64,000 nt of DNA from Corinectria fuckeliana (lineage: Eukaryota > Ascomycota > Sordariomycetes > Hypocreales > Nectriaceae), in the NCBI GenBank assembly GCA_019137255.1, contig WPDH01000067.1, positions 124,001 to 188,000 on the forward strand, in the 5' to 3' direction. Position numbers and translations under genes: made by a program. Positions 35,687 to 48,570 of the stretch are shown in pieces. Each line of letters begins with the position of its first letter. The stretch's first letter is position 1. The notes under the pieces are model-generated. The model did no database searches, was not told the DNA's origin, and saw only the letters and a list, made by a program, of their open reading frames with translations.

Positions 35687-37716
35687 CTAAACTAGGCTCT
35701 TTTCAATCATAACAAACAGGGCGCCATCCGTCAGACGTCCCTCGCAGTCGAGCAGATGGACAAAGCGGTAGCCGTGTCCCAAACGGTCCAGCCGCACACA
35801 CGCCCACGCAGCAAGGTCATCACGGCCAATCTCGTCGTCCCGGACAGTGAAGCGAACCCAGGAGAGCTCGTCGACGACGTGGGGCACGGCGGGAAACTCG
35901 AGGCGCTCTCCACCCAGGTCCAGGTTGCAGCCGCGGTGCGTTTTGGACCGAGCCTTGTACTCGCCCTCTCGCTCGCGGCCGTCGCTGGGGAGCTTGCCGC
36001 CATGGAACTCGTCGGGACCTTCAACGTGAAGCTCGACTTTGACGTAGGGCTCAAAGCCCTCGACGGATTTATCCCCAGGGGGCAAGGGAATGTTCTGCGC
36101 GGCGAGGACGGTGACGGCAAATTTGAGTGTCTTGCGGACGATGGTGTTGGCGGAGACATCGTCTCCCTCACGGTCAGGACGATAGCCTGTAATAAGTTAG
36201 CGGCTGCACAGAATCATGTCATGTAATCAAGAAGAGGTGACTGAAACCCCAAGGCAAGGGGCAGCTTACCTGGAGGCTTGAGGACGTAGCCACCGGTGCC
36301 AGCAAACATGCCCTCGTTGAGCATCATGCCCTCGTCCCACCTCTGCCAGTTCAAGGCAACAATCTGAATGCCCTTGCGCCAAGATACGGCCGGGTCGAGG
36401 TTGGAGGATCCGATGCGTAGTCCCCAAGGATACGTCCGCATGAAGAAGTGGCGGTTGTGATTGAAGAGCTCGTGTGCTTGCTTCTCGTGCACATCGGCGA
36501 CCTTCTTCTCGGAGAGGGAGAAGATGTGCGTGGGCATGCCGGCTTCAGGCTGAGAAAGAGTCTTGAAAGACACGCCACGCGAGTACACGCCCATCTTGCT
36601 GAGCTCCTGGATGATCTTGGCGGGCTTCGCCTCCTTGCTCCGCTTGCTACCGGCGGGGACATTGGCGGGGGGTTCGCCCTCATCGTCAGTGTCCTCGGCG
36701 GCCGGGACGTCACTGTCACCGGGGGCCACGTACTTGACCTTGACTAGGAGCTTGCGGCGTAGCTCAGCAGGGCTGGGGAGGGCAGTAGGGTCAATGTCAG
36801 ACTCTGGAACGAGCAGGCCTTCCCAGACCTCCTTCATGATGCGGACCATGGCGAGCTGCTGCTCGGAGCTGCAGTGAACCTCGAGAGACACGATGACCGG
36901 GAGTTCGCTGGCAACAAAGGCACTATCGCGGATGGCGACGCAAACGGCGCGGAAGGTCACCTCCTTGGTGAGGGTGTATCCGTGGAGGACGCGGGGCTCG
37001 ACAACAGCGACTTCAGGCTCGCCGGCTGCAGCGGGAACAGCAGAGGCGGGAGCAGTAGCAGTGGCCTTGGAGCTGGTGCCCGGGAGCTTGTCGTGGATGC
37101 TCGTCTTCTGTAGCTTGTCCTTGAGAGCGCTGAAGGTTGAGCGCTTCTTCTTGGCATTGATCCTCTTGGCACTGATCTTCTTGACCCTGCCATTATCCTC
37201 GTCGCTGCTGCTACTGCTGCTGCTGGTTCCCTCGGCATCAGAGTCGTCGCCGTCCCAGACGTCAATCTCGATGCATCGGCCGCCGCGCAGCAGCGTATCC
37301 GTATAGGGCTTGCTGGAGCTGTCACTGGAAAGCTGGTTCCCAGTCAGGTAGGTGTTGTGGCTGGAGCTGATGAAGTAGCTGGCCAGCGGCCAAGAGAGAT
37401 CCTCAGGCTTCGGGGGTGTCGAAGCGGCGGTCTGGCGAGACTGCATCCAAGCCAAGAAGTCGTCGAGAGGGAGGTTGTCGCGGGCGAGCAGCTCGTCGCG
37501 GGCGGGGGACGGCCCTTGGCGCTGGGTCGACTCGACAAAGGAGCGAATCTGGGCATTGCTCCATGGGTGATCGTCCCGATCCGCGAGCGACTGGTAGAGC
37601 TTCTCGAGCCGATTCTGCACTGCTGCGTTGAGCGAGGTCAGCGTGCGAGCGCCTTCGCTGGCGCCGCCGCCAGCCCTTGGGGAGGGGTCGATGGTGGTGG
37701 GTTGTTGTTCAGGCAT
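35687..37716 (-). CDS. PLC1: Phosphoinositide-specific phospholipase C
   Basis: Exons 37716-36270 and 36186-35687 join across an 85-nt intron (GTAAGC donor, ACAG acceptor) and give 648 residues. The catalytic X domain begins near residue 110 with SSSHNTYLTGNQL (first catalytic His), then GGRCIEIDVWDG, and after an insertion LHGYTLTKEVTF (second catalytic His) and LPVIVSLEVHCS. The Y domain has RTYPWGLRIGSSNLDP and WRKGIQIVALNWQRWDEGM. Exon 2 encodes a C2 domain (FAVTVLAAQNIPLPPG..DPYVKVEL-like strands). A Ser- and Lys-rich low-complexity insertion of about 70 residues splits the X domain between about residues 155 and 230. No PH domain is visible, and an EF-hand region is at most vestigial (residues about 30-100). 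The enzyme cleaves PIP2 to IP3 and diacylglycerol at the membrane. Confidence 0.93.
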
Positions 37717-38264
37717 AGCCGGCCGGGGAGGGATGGGAGCTTCGGTTGGGAGGATGTGGAAGACAAGGACAAACGTGAAGATGAAGGAAAAAGGACGCTG
37801 ATGCCGTTGTGTGTTATGCGGTGACGTGTAAGTGTAAAGTTATCCGCTCCCAGCTGAAGTGGCAGCCAAGGTAGCTTAGCTGGCAGTAGTCGTCACAAGT
37901 TGAGTGCACGAGCAGCCAATTATCCCTGCACAGCCCTGCATCATCCCGCTACATAAATAGAACTACGAAGTACATAGTATACATCAGTCTAAATAGATCC
38001 CGAGACACGCTCCGGCGATCCAAATCACATGCTTTTCCTTTGTTTCAGTAATCTCATCTCACCATATGTTTCACCATGTGAATCAAGCCAGCCTCCAACA
38101 TTCTCTTTCCATCACTTCACTCCTCCACATCTCACCGACTCTCACCTAACCTCACCACCAAGGTATCCACCCACTTACCCAGGTACACTAAGAACCCCTC
38201 CCTGTATTACGAAGTACGAATATCCTGGCTACCTACTATGTAATAAATAACATGTGAGCAGGAC
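37717..38264. other. Promoter of PLC1 and 3' flank of NRDE2
   Basis: About 550 nt between two minus-strand genes. CT- and AC-rich around 38030-38180. No gene is seen. Confidence 0.5.
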
Positions 38265-41200
38265 TCATCGCCTCCTTTCCTTGTTCACTCGCCTCTCCCT
38301 CCGCCTCTTCTCCAGAAACTCCTCTAGATCCACATGTACTCTCAGGCCCTTGGATGTCATGGTGTTAAACACACCCCTAAGCTCGGTAGACTCCATGTCC
38401 CGGTTCAGTGAGTAAAACGCTTCCATCATAACGTCCTTTGACCACGGACAGTGCCTCAATGCTCGGAACAGCACATCCTTAGCCTTGGCCCGGAGCCCTC
38501 TCTGTGAAGCGCAAAACTCGATGAACAAAACCCATACCGGCGCACTGAACTTGCACACGTCGCTGGTGACTGCGTGCTCAAACGCTGCCTTGGTAGTGTT
38601 GACGTTCCCCCGTTGCATCTCGTGCTGGATAGCAAACAGACGGCTACTCACGGTGTCTTGCCCTGCCACAAGGACCTTTTCATGAAGTAGAGTCCGTATG
38701 TCATCAACGATGCGGAGACTGGAATCAGCCCACTCAAAGAGGGACAGGAAAATGGTGTTGCGAGGGAAAAATGCCAAGAAGCGATTCAGCTGCTCCATCA
38801 TGTACGCTCTCCGAAAGGGCCTTCCGTCTGTTAGCTTGTACTCTTCTCGTGAGCCACCTCAGTTGGAAACTTACCCTTGGGTGGCGTTCAGGTACAAGAT
38901 CCTCGCCGCAAATTGCAAGGTTCGCTCGTGGGCTTTAGATGATTCATAACCTCGCGCTTTGAACTCTGCTGATTCATCATGAATGACTGCCATTGCTGCT
39001 GAGACGTTGCCCTGTGAGGTCGAGGTTGGCTCCGTGCAGCCGTCAGCCGTCAGGTAGGCCAATAGAGTGAGGCACTCGACATGAATAGCGGCGTCATCAA
39101 GATTGCTGATAAAAAGCGAGTGAATTAAGTTGGACGAGAAGGTTTGCTGGGCCTTGAGAAGTACCGTTTGGGAAAGATAAACGTCCTCCGGCTTAGACCT
39201 TATCACTTCATCCACCGATGAGCATAGTCTCCTGGCTGCTAGGCTTTTGTGTCCAAGTTCGAGTTCCATCCACGACCAGATTCGCCAAAGCAAGAACCCA
39301 TTCGAGCTTGAAGACTTCTGTACCTTGGGTCAGTATAATTACTAGGATAGTAGTTTAGCTGCTTACTGATGCAAGCTCCGTGGCAGACGAAAGAACTTTG
39401 GTAGCAACACCAACATTGCTGTTCGCAAACTCGGCAAGCGCGTAAGCACCATACAGGTTGAGATTTGTGGGATATTGTTTGAGGAGGGCTTTAGCTTGTT
39501 TCTTGACGCCCGAGCCATCTTTTCCCGAGCATAGCCCCAGGTAATACTCGCCTAGGCTGTCGACTCCAGCTGCATGAACAAGTTGCCGGGTGACATTCAC
39601 CACAAGCTCTAGTTCAGGCTTAATATCTTGGGTCCTTGGTGACACATATGGGAACCAATCACCTCCGGCAAACAACACGTCGAGGGAATATGCAGCGTGG
39701 AGTTCCCCCCGGTCAAAGAGAGGCCTCTTCCTCTGAGTTTCCTCAGATAGGCCATCGGCCCCTGTAGGTCCCTCAAAGGTCGGTAATTCGATCCCAGACG
39801 CTGCCCCTGACAGAAATTGGTCATGATATGCGCCTTCCGTCCACTCACTAGATCGATACGCTGGCGGCAGCCGCATGAACACCAAGAACGCATCTAGAAG
39901 TTGCGGAACAAAGTCTGGCAAAGCCCCGCGCGGGATAACGAAGAGCAGTTCCTCCATGTCGGAGAACATTACAACCCTGAATGGGTCGTCTTCTGTTCCC
40001 TCATCCATGGTCCTGGCGGGGATCCCGGCCTTCGAAGCTCGGCCGCGCTCGACGCTTGCCCAGACTTTGTAGTCGTCTTTAGATTCGATGTCGCCGTCGC
40101 CTTCATCCAGAAGCGGCTCTGGGGGCTCCCCTACCCCGTCGGTTTCCACAAACTTAGCCCAGCCCTGCGCCTCGAATTCTCCGATTCTTGGGACTTCGCT
40201 CTCCCAGAAGTCACGGAGCTCCGAGAGTGCCTGATCATGCCCTTCCACCTCGGCCGGCCGGAAGAAGTTGAGTTCCAAAACAGCTTGCCATGCAGCGACA
40301 GCGAGCTCCTTGTACCCCGAATCATGGATGAATCTGGTAGCTCTGAGGAAAATGTAGATGACTTCGCTGTATTTCTCCCTCCAAGTATCCGATTCAGGGC
40401 GCCGGATGGTCCGATGAAGCCGATCCAGATACATCTTCTTGATCTCCTCATAGTGGAAAGTCGTAATATTGGACATGGCAAAATCCATATGCGTCTTCCA
40501 GAGCATGAAGCTGTTGTCCTCGTCTTTGAGTAGCTCCGTCCACTTCTTCGCAGTAACCTTGCTGTTCCATACTTTGATTCCCTCGCGCATCAGAGGCACA
40601 AGGACTCGTACCCGGTCTCGAGGGTTCGACACGTTCGACAAGGCAGACTCGAGCATAGAAAGTTTGATCTCGGCATAGCTATGCACCTCGCCGTCCAATG
40701 CTTTGTGATCAATATCTTCACCCGCTCTCAGGAGGGTGTCCTGGTGATCTGCAAGCTCCAGCCAGGTATCAATGTCTTCCGGATGGTCTTTGACCTGCCG
40801 CGAAAGTTGTATTGACTTCCACTTGAGGGCGTTGTTCTGGTCCGTGTCGAGTACTCCGACAGCGGACTCAGAGTCAGACTCCAGATCGCTATCGGAGAAC
40901 TGATGCGGCTTCGCCTTGCCCTCGATTGATCGATAGGTAGGCTGCTGATCATCCTCTGAGCTCTCAGGGTCCGCTTCGCCGTGTTTGCGCTTCTTAGACG
41001 TCCTCAATGGCAGGAAGTCTTCGGTTTCATCTTCATCGATTTTGGCCTCGACCTCTTGCCTCCGAACCCTTCTTGGGTTTGCACTCACTCTCCAATTCTT
41101 AGAGCGCAAGCCGCCCATATCCTTAACAGCCGAAGATCTTTCACCGGGCATGCGGAGGCTGAAATAGTCCCTAGCCCCTTCCCGGTGAATGACCAGGCGA

Positions 41201-41682
41201 CCGTTGGTACCAAGAACTTTACCAGATCCATATCGATAATAAGAGGGGATTTGGGATTTTTCAAGGCCGCCGTACTTGAGGATTAAAGGGTCCCCCTTGG
41301 TATCAATAAAATACAGCTTATTGGCGGCATCGCCGACGCGTGTAGGCTTGACGCCAGGATCCTGTTGAACCGGCGTCTCCGATCGACTAGAAGGTTTTGA
41401 GTGTTCTCTGTGCCGATGACGAGAGTCATGACGACCGGTCTTGCAGTGATGATGGTGACGCTTGCCATCGGAGTGGCGGTTTTCAGAGTGACGGGCCCGT
41501 TTCCTTCTTGATTCTCGATCCTGATCCTCGTCTGCAGCACTGCCGATTGCAGGCGGCTTCTCGGGCTCCTTTGGCTTGAATGACGAGAACTTTGGTGCCT
41601 TCAGCTCCCCAGCAGTTTTATTGGCCTTAAAAGACGTGAACTTAGGCACCGTCAACCGGGTAGTCTCATCTTTGGCGGACAT
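38265..41682 (-). CDS. NRDE2: NRDE-2 family nuclear RNA surveillance protein
   Basis: Exons 41682-39367, 39317-38875 and 38820-38265 join in phase and give 1,104 residues. The N-terminus has repeated PKFTSFK / PKFSSFK motifs, then a charged Arg/His/Ser region, then the conserved NRDE-2 core opening with YFIDTKGDPLILKYGGLE and YYRYGSGKVLG. The HAT-like helical repeat region begins near residue 290 with LSRQVKDHPEDIDTWLELAD. Half-TPR/HAT helices continue to the C-terminus, which ends in a basic RRRERRVNKERRR. By family knowledge NRDE-2 (Nrl1 in fission yeast) works with the Mtr4 helicase and the spliceosome on nuclear RNA decay and heterochromatin. The exon 2/3 join uses the acceptor AAG at 38821-38823, which keeps the frame. 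Confidence 0.9.
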
Positions 41683-42664
41683 AGTGACAGCAATTTGAGG
41701 CTCGATGAAGAAGCAAGGAAATCTTCATGATAGCTTCATGCCGGGCTGGAGACTTTCGTGTCGCTCTGCGATTCGATGAGTTATGTGGGGATATCGCTTC
41801 CTTCAAGGATAATTGGCTAGATGAAAGCTTTCACGTGCTGGGTGGTCGAGTGGAAGTTGTCGTCGTCGTCGATGTAGCTTACAGATGGTTGGCCTGTCGC
41901 CTTGGGGCTCAGGCGTGTGATACATAGAACAGTCCGTGCGGTCCCTCCCTGGAGCAGTGCGTAGTGTCGCAATCCACTGTATTTCACACTGACTCGGCAT
42001 AACGAACCCTCTGCAGCTTCGCCATCTTCTTTTTCAGATTTTGCAGAAACATACGGTCAAGGCCTTAACTTATGGTAAGGCGTGTGAAAGTGTTTCTACA
42101 AATTTGATCACCTAATAAGAAAATTGAGACTGCAGTGAGAGCCTCGACATCTGATTCTCGTCAACTTGCACTCGCAGACCCGAACGGTTGCTAGGTACCT
42201 AGCCCCTGGCTTAGAGCTCGACATGCGCTATAAGCACTACCTACTGAATACTGGCGGAGGCCAAATCTTAGCACAGTGTGTTGACTGTATGGAGGTGATG
42301 CTCCAACCATGACCTTATCCAAGAATGAAATTCAAGGTGGTGACAAGAACTGCTATGTACCTCGCACAAAACAGCTGGAGGAAGCATTTTCCGATCGAAG
42401 TACTTAGTCGTAGTTAAAATATTAACTCAGTTAAGCGCATAGATAGGTTGTGTGCCACTACGTAATGCCTTCAATGCCATTCCACCCGGGTTCTAATTAT
42501 ATACCCAAGCTGCGGCTTCCGGGGAACAGGTGCGCTATCAATGGATCGCTAGGTAGCTCTCCAACTCTTATTATTAATTTACTCCCTATGCAGGTCAGCA
42601 ATGCAATTTATCCCCAGGCACATCTTCCCCCTCGGTCAAGCTTCCCTCTCACCTCGCTCCCACG
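41683..42664. other. Divergent promoter region NRDE2 / TSC10
   Basis: About 980 nt. AT-rich around 42350-42450 and 42480-42600. No gene is seen; short frames such as 41727-41927 have no pattern. Confidence 0.5.
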
Positions 42665-43865
42665 ATGGAATTGCCCTGGCAAACCCCACTGGCTCTTCTT
42701 GCGCTTGCCATTGTAACATCACTCTTTGCTTCAGCAGTCATGGGACTATTCGGCGGCAACCAGATGCCCGTTGAGGGCAAGGTGCGTCAACTCAATTCTT
42801 CGTCCCAAACCGCGGGCCGTCGTGGTCATGATGGCTTCCCGCTTCCCTAGAGAACCGAGTCGCTGACCCATATCCCCAGACCATCCTCATCACCGGCGCC
42901 TCGGAGGGCATGGGCCTGAGCGTCGCACAGCAGCTCGCCGCAAAGGGCGCAAACATCATCCTCGTCGCCCGTAACGTCGGCAAGCTCGAGAGCGCCATCA
43001 CCGTCGTCAAGGTCTGTCCACGTCCACATCCCTCAATATGCCCCGGTCGTAGCTAACGTGATGGAACCTCCAGGCCGCAGCCAAGGATCCAAGCACCCAG
43101 CGCTTCCACTACATCTCCGCCGACGTCTCCGTACCCGACTACGCAGGGCCCCTCGTCGCCGATGCCATCGCCTGGAACCAGGGCCGTTCCCCCGATATCG
43201 TATGGTGCATCGCTGGCGCCGCGACTCCAGGCCTGTTTGTCGACATGGAGATGTCTTCAATGCGCCAACACATGGACATCAACTTCTATGGCACCGCCGA
43301 AATGTCCCACGCCATCCTCCGCGAGTGGCTCGCCCCCGACGCCCCCGTCGAGAAGCAGCCCAAGCACTTCATCATGACCTCGAGCGTCGTCGCGTTCTAC
43401 ACAATCCCCGGATACGCTGCCTACGCGCCGTCCAAGTGGGCCCTCCGCGGCCTCGCCGACACCATCTCTCAAGAGGCCCTACTATACCCCCAGAATGTCA
43501 AGGTTCATGTCGTCCACCCGGGCACCATCTTGTCTCCCGGCCTGGTCCAGGAAAACCTCCACAAGCCGGAAATCACAAAGATCCTCGAGGAGAGCGACCC
43601 CGAGCAGGAGCCCGAGCAGGTGGCCAGGCTCGCCATCCAGGGCCTGGAGAAGGGAGAGTACTTCGTCACCGTGGCCTTCCTTGGAACATTGATGAAGTGG
43701 GGTGTCATGGGCGGCTCGTTCCGCAACAACTGGGTGGTGGACTTCTTCGGTGCATGGCTCGTCCAAATCGTCTGGATCTTTGTCCAGCCTGACCTTCACG
43801 GCAAGATCAGGAAGTACGGCAAGAAACACGGCCATCCCAGCACCTACAAGAGTCAAGCGGCTTGA
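42665..43865 (+). CDS. TSC10: 3-ketodihydrosphingosine reductase
   Basis: Exons 42665-42781, 42880-43011 and 43074-43865, all phase 0, give 346 residues. An N-terminal membrane anchor (LALLALAIVTSLFASAVMGL) precedes the short-chain dehydrogenase fold. The NADPH motif TGASEGMGLSVAQQLAAKG, the strand LVARN, the Ser-containing HFIMTSSVV and the catalytic YAPSK (YxxxK) are all present. A C-terminal hydrophobic segment (FFGAWLVQIVWIFV) and a KYGKKHG tail follow, as in ER-anchored Tsc10/KDSR. The enzyme reduces 3-ketosphinganine to sphinganine in ceramide synthesis. Introns are 98 and 62 nt with CTGAC and CTAAC branch points. Confidence 0.96.
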
Positions 43866-44029
43866 TGCATTGGGTCAGACTCGCACGGTTTCTTGACCCA
43901 AAAAGGCCTCGTTGCTGACTCCAGAAACTTCAAAGATACCCTAAATATTTAATCATTTGGTTCAAATCCAGCCTCTCATCTAATGGGGTATTCCTGTCCC
44001 GGCTACATCTATCTCCATGTCGTAGAGGC
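43866..44029. other. Short tail-to-tail gap
   Basis: 164 nt between the convergent TSC10 and URB2 stops, so the transcripts probably overlap at their 3' ends. A GGTTCAAATCC word at about 43958 resembles a tRNA T-arm, but no tRNA can be folded around it. Confidence 0.5.
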
Positions 44030-47000
44030 TTATACACCACTCCACTTCCCAAACTTGGTGTATCTCTTGTACATCTCCCTGAGAATCGCTCGTCCACTCC
44101 CATCCATCGCATCGTTCAGAATCTTCCTCACCTCGGGCGGCGTAATATCAAACACCGAGTTCATAGCCGGCTCCAGCGCCTCCCTCACCAACCGAGGCAC
44201 ATCCGTCTCTAGCTGCAGCTTAACGTACTGCATCAACACCAGGTACATGTGTCGTCCGGCGGAGCGCTTGGCCGCGTCCGTTGCTGAGTCTAGGGCGCCC
44301 GGGTGTTGGGAGCGCGAGACAGCACCGGCAGTCGGCTCACAGATGAGCGTGACGAGTCGCGCAAAGCAGTGCGCCTTGGGTTCCAGTACGGGCTGATCCT
44401 GGACGTCAGAGATGGCTTGGCTGACGATAAGGTAGCGGAGGAGAGTCTGCATCGTTGTCACGAGCAGGTGGTGGTGGCCTTCGAGTCGAAGTCGGTGCTT
44501 CCTGATGATGGCCTCGACGAGCTTGCACAGCCATGCGTAGGGCACAGAGGCCTGACTGGCCTTTATGGGCGAGCTGAGATAGCAAACCGCACCTAGAGTA
44601 GACTCGACATTCCACTGAGTCATGGCCTGTGGCTTCTTTTCAAGAATCGTATAGAGGATCCGGCAAACACGGCTGGAGACGGACGGTGTCTTCAGTGACA
44701 GGAGCGAAGCCGTCAGCTCAGCATGCGGCTCGGCTAGACCAAAGGTGTCCCCTTTGCCTTCCAAGTCAGAGCATTCTATTCGGGGTTAGTTAGAATTCGT
44801 AGAGACCATTAAGCAGTCTCTTCTTACCTAGGAACTGATCCACGACGATTTGGATGGCTGAGGCTTGGCCGTTGTTATCGGATCCCTCGCAGAATGCCCT
44901 TACCAGATCTCTCAAGTACGTAACCTTGGCGCCCGTCTCCATATCTCGAGTTACGGAGCCAACATTGCTCGTGAGGAGTGACTCTCGAAACTTTCGCGGC
45001 AGGTCATCCAGACTGTGAAAGGTCGTCGGCCGAGCCTCTTCCATCAGTGACGAGAAGTATGTCCTGAGGAAGGTCTGCAACTTCCATCCTCGAAGATCCC
45101 CAGATACCATGGCCAGATGGCTTCGCTTCTCAGCTTTCCGAACATCAGACTGCTTTAGCTTGGCTGCGCGGGCAAGAGAGGGGAGTGCCTCAGCAGCATC
45201 CACAGCAGCAAGAAGTCGCAGGTCCGCAAGTACATTGTGGTCTTCGAAAGCCTTCTTTTCTGTCATAAAGTAGCCTGTAGCAGTCATGACACATCTCCCC
45301 AGCATTTCTTTCGCATTCTCAGGAAGCGAGCCCAGGTCAGAATGGTTTCGGAAGTCTGGCGACTTCGTTGTCTCGACCACTAGCGCCTTTAAAAGTATCA
45401 GGCGGAAAGGGGACAGATCTGCAGCATTATCACAGTCTGAGATGAAGTCCCGACTTTCTTGAAAGTACTTGAGACTTCGGTCCTCAATGTGTTCAGCCAT
45501 CTGGTGTATCGTAGTCGAAGCCAATGCAAAGTAGGCTGTAATTAAGTCGTTCAAAGTCCCGTCATTAGTCGATGTTGAAGAGGAAAGATCCGACATGGCA
45601 TCTGCAACTTCGACGTTGTCAGAGAATCGCATCCCCTCGTAGAACGTTGGTCGACCCATGAGCTTAGTCGAAAGGCCAAGAACCAGCTTCCATCCTTCCA
45701 CGGACACACGCTTTTTGGTGTTCGCTCTGTGCTTGTTTAGAAGCATCATGATCCGCTCCCTTTGTGGCCGATTGAAGGCATCTGTCGGGATGACATTCAA
45801 ACACCGAATCCACGCCTGACTAGCCTCAGCAGGCCAGCGCTTTTCCGTCCCATCTTCTTCTAGCGCCTTGGTTAAGCGATCAATAAGATCTCCAATAAGC
45901 TTCACATCGTTCAGGTTGTTCTCGTTGCTAAGGAGGCTTCCCCAGACTGTCTTCAGCTGCCCAATTTGGGTATTCGGGATCTCCAAAACATTCTGTAACG
46001 CCTTCGGGATCGCCCCTTGGCTACCGTAGAACAATCGACTCAAGCGGCTAGAGCCACGTAAGAACCAGGCCAAATAGTACTCGAGAGCAGCTTCTTCTAG
46101 GTATCCAGGTTCTGCACTCGACTTTAGATACGAAGATAAATCCTTGTTTTCGACAGCGCTTGAAGTGATGAGTTCTGAGGCCATTCGGATCGTGAAGGCC
46201 TCAACCAGCTTGGTAGGTTCATCAATGTGCTTATCATCTGGGCTCATCGAGATCCAGGCCTGACAGCAGCATTTGAAGGCTTCAAAAGTCTCTCGTGAGG
46301 CAATGGGCACCTCTTTGAGAATCTTTGACAACTGCTTCTTGGTCGCATTCCAAATTTCGTGCCTCTCACGGGGAGAGACCCAAGACATCGCCTTTGATAC
46401 GACACCCCACTTCAGAGCGGTCAAGCTCGATGACGATTTCGATACTTGGCTAACCAGGTCAAAAAGCCTCTTACCCATGGCATCGCTGTATGCCTCGGTT
46501 CGGATTCCTTGAGCAATCGAGTTTAAGAAAAGACAGAGAGCCCTGGAATGGGACTTTTCGGATCCAACCCATTTCAGGATCTCGAGAAGTTGAGAAGAGG
46601 ACATCTCTTTTTCAATCAAATCGTTGAAGTGATCGTTGCCGTACTGTTTAGTCCCAATGAGGAGCCATGGTGACGTGGGTTTGGACTTTTGCTTCTCAAC
46701 CTTGCATAGCTGCTGAAACCACAGCTTCAGAAAGCTAGGAAAGTCTCGTCCAGTTTGGAACCCTTGGACGATGGCCCCGATCACCCTCGACACTGATTCG
46801 ACTTCGGTTTCGCGAAGGTTTGCCGCAGTACTCCGCTCGCATACTTCCTTGAGCAAGCTTGCGCCGTCTTCAGAAAGTTGGAATACATCAGAGTCGCAGG
46901 TCGAGATATCTGCCACAAGACGCCAGTTGGTGCTGTCTTCATGCAGTGCGTACTCGCGACAAATGGTCCGAAGGTCGTCGTTGTCGACAGGCATAGACTG

Positions 47001-48222
47001 TTCTGCAGCCCGGCCTAGGATGGTTTGCACGAGACTGTCTCGGTCGTCGTGGTGCCGGATCGAGGCCTCGACGGCTGTGAACACCCGCTTCATCCAATCT
47101 CCGTTACCTTTCCGCAGTCTCCCTTCGCCCAAATAGTCCTTAACGCCCGAGGTAAGAAAGTAAAGAACAGGGGCGGCAACACTAATGCTTTTATTCGAAA
47201 CTTGAAGGATTCTCGTGATCACTGCAAAGTCCTGTCTGGTGATGAACAAGGCGCGGGCGGGGAGAATCAGGTTGCGGTGCATGAACTTTTGAATGTCCCT
47301 CGTCCATTTTGTCCGGAGCGCCTCGCGAATACTGAGGTCTCGGGTGCTCGAAATGCCTTCGAGCTTGCTGAGCATTGCCGCAGAGGCGCCAAACAAGTGC
47401 GTCGCAACCTCTAGAGTGTCGTCGCCACCTTGAAGATGAAGGTCCCAGATAGACGATATTGTGTCGACCCAGCTTTCTCTCCCTTCAGCGTGGTCGGAGT
47501 TGTCGCTAGCCAAGGATACGTCACAAAGCGTAAGAGAAAGAGAAGCCAACACCGCGGCGTCGGTCGCCGTAGCACAGAACAGAGACCGGATGTGTTCAGC
47601 ACCAATCTTGTCGTGAGACGACGACTGTGTAGCTAGTGAATCGAGTCTGCCTAGCAAGCGCTTGAGAGCCTGGAACATGGCATCTCCAGTCATCAAGCAG
47701 CCCTCGGAGTCCTTCAGTTCTTCAAGAACAAAACCCTTTGCTGTAGATCTCTTTCTCTTTGACGATGTTGCCGAAGGTGAATCCGTGGATGGTCGCGAAA
47801 TATCCTTCAAAGTCTGCTGAAGCACAGCAATGAATCGACGATCGGCCAGAGACTTGGCCAGCGAGAAGAGTGGAATTCGTTGGAAGACGCATTCCAAAAT
47901 CGTCCAGGTGAGAGGCCATCTCCTCAAGGTTTCGGCATCCTCCGATGAGCCATTCATCGACTTCAAAAGCCATCTCAGACTACTCTCCTCTGCCGCATGA
48001 AACTGGCCATCTGCTGAAGCTGCCAATTTCTTCCACAAATTTTCGAGATTTTCTCCGTTGCCTCCCGGGCCACTTCGGTCGAGGCCTCTCACTGTCTTGA
48101 TGAGATCCGTGGTGTCCTGTCACATATAAGCGTTGCTGCGATTGAGCGTTTGAGGCATCCTCGTCACTCACCAGTTGACGAGAACCCTCATCATGAGGAG
48201 CATCTGTCATGGTCACATCCAT
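44030..48222 (-). CDS. URB2: Nucleolar pre-ribosome factor Urb2/Npa2
   Basis: Exons 48222-48172, 48116-44828 and 44775-44030 join in phase and give 1,361 residues. Exon 1 is 51 nt (MDVTMTDAPHDEGSRQL). The N-terminal region contains FHAAEESSLRWLLKSMNG and PLTWTILECVFQRIPLFSLA with SLADRRFIAVLQQTL, a pattern I recognise from fungal Urb2 proteins. A long alpha-solenoid follows. The C-terminal exon (ELTASLLSLKTPSVSSRVCR.., then ALEPAMNSVFDITPPEVRKI) matches the Urb2/Npa2 C-terminal domain. By family knowledge it acts in the nucleolus in early 60S assembly and 27S pre-rRNA processing, in a module with Npa1/Urb1 and Dbp6. It is in the same broad pathway as MDN1, 25 kb away, but is not co-transcribed with it. 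Confidence 0.9.
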
Positions 48223-48570
48223 TGCGGCACAATTTCTCCGGAAATCGTCGCCTAAAGAAATAACAAACGAGATGTCTTTCAGTCTTGGGTCTGCGATGCG
48301 CCCCACGACTTTTCCCAGTCGTCGGCCAAAATTTCCAGTATTCTGCCAACGCGCTAGTCCGGTCCCAGACGACCCCGCTCACCGCCTTCGGACGTTCAAC
48401 AGTGGTTTTGCCGCTCGTGAAGCTCGACATCACGCCTACCCGAAGTCAAGCTGCCCATAGCTCCGTATCTCGCTCTCCCGCCAGCTTTTACGCCCTCTCG
48501 TAGGCCAATTCCTCCCGTCACATTCGGACAGTCCATCGAAACTAACGCTCCAACGCCCAGAACTCTCGCA
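48223..48570. other. Divergent promoter region URB2 / MIC10
   Basis: About 350 nt between two start codons on opposite strands. It is the only promoter space for both genes. Frames crossing it have no domain. Confidence 0.5.

Noticed and set aside
43940..43975. Possible tRNA T-arm word GGTTCAAATCC
   Set aside because: No acceptor stem, D-arm or anticodon arm can be placed 60 nt upstream; it lies in the 3' flank of TSC10.
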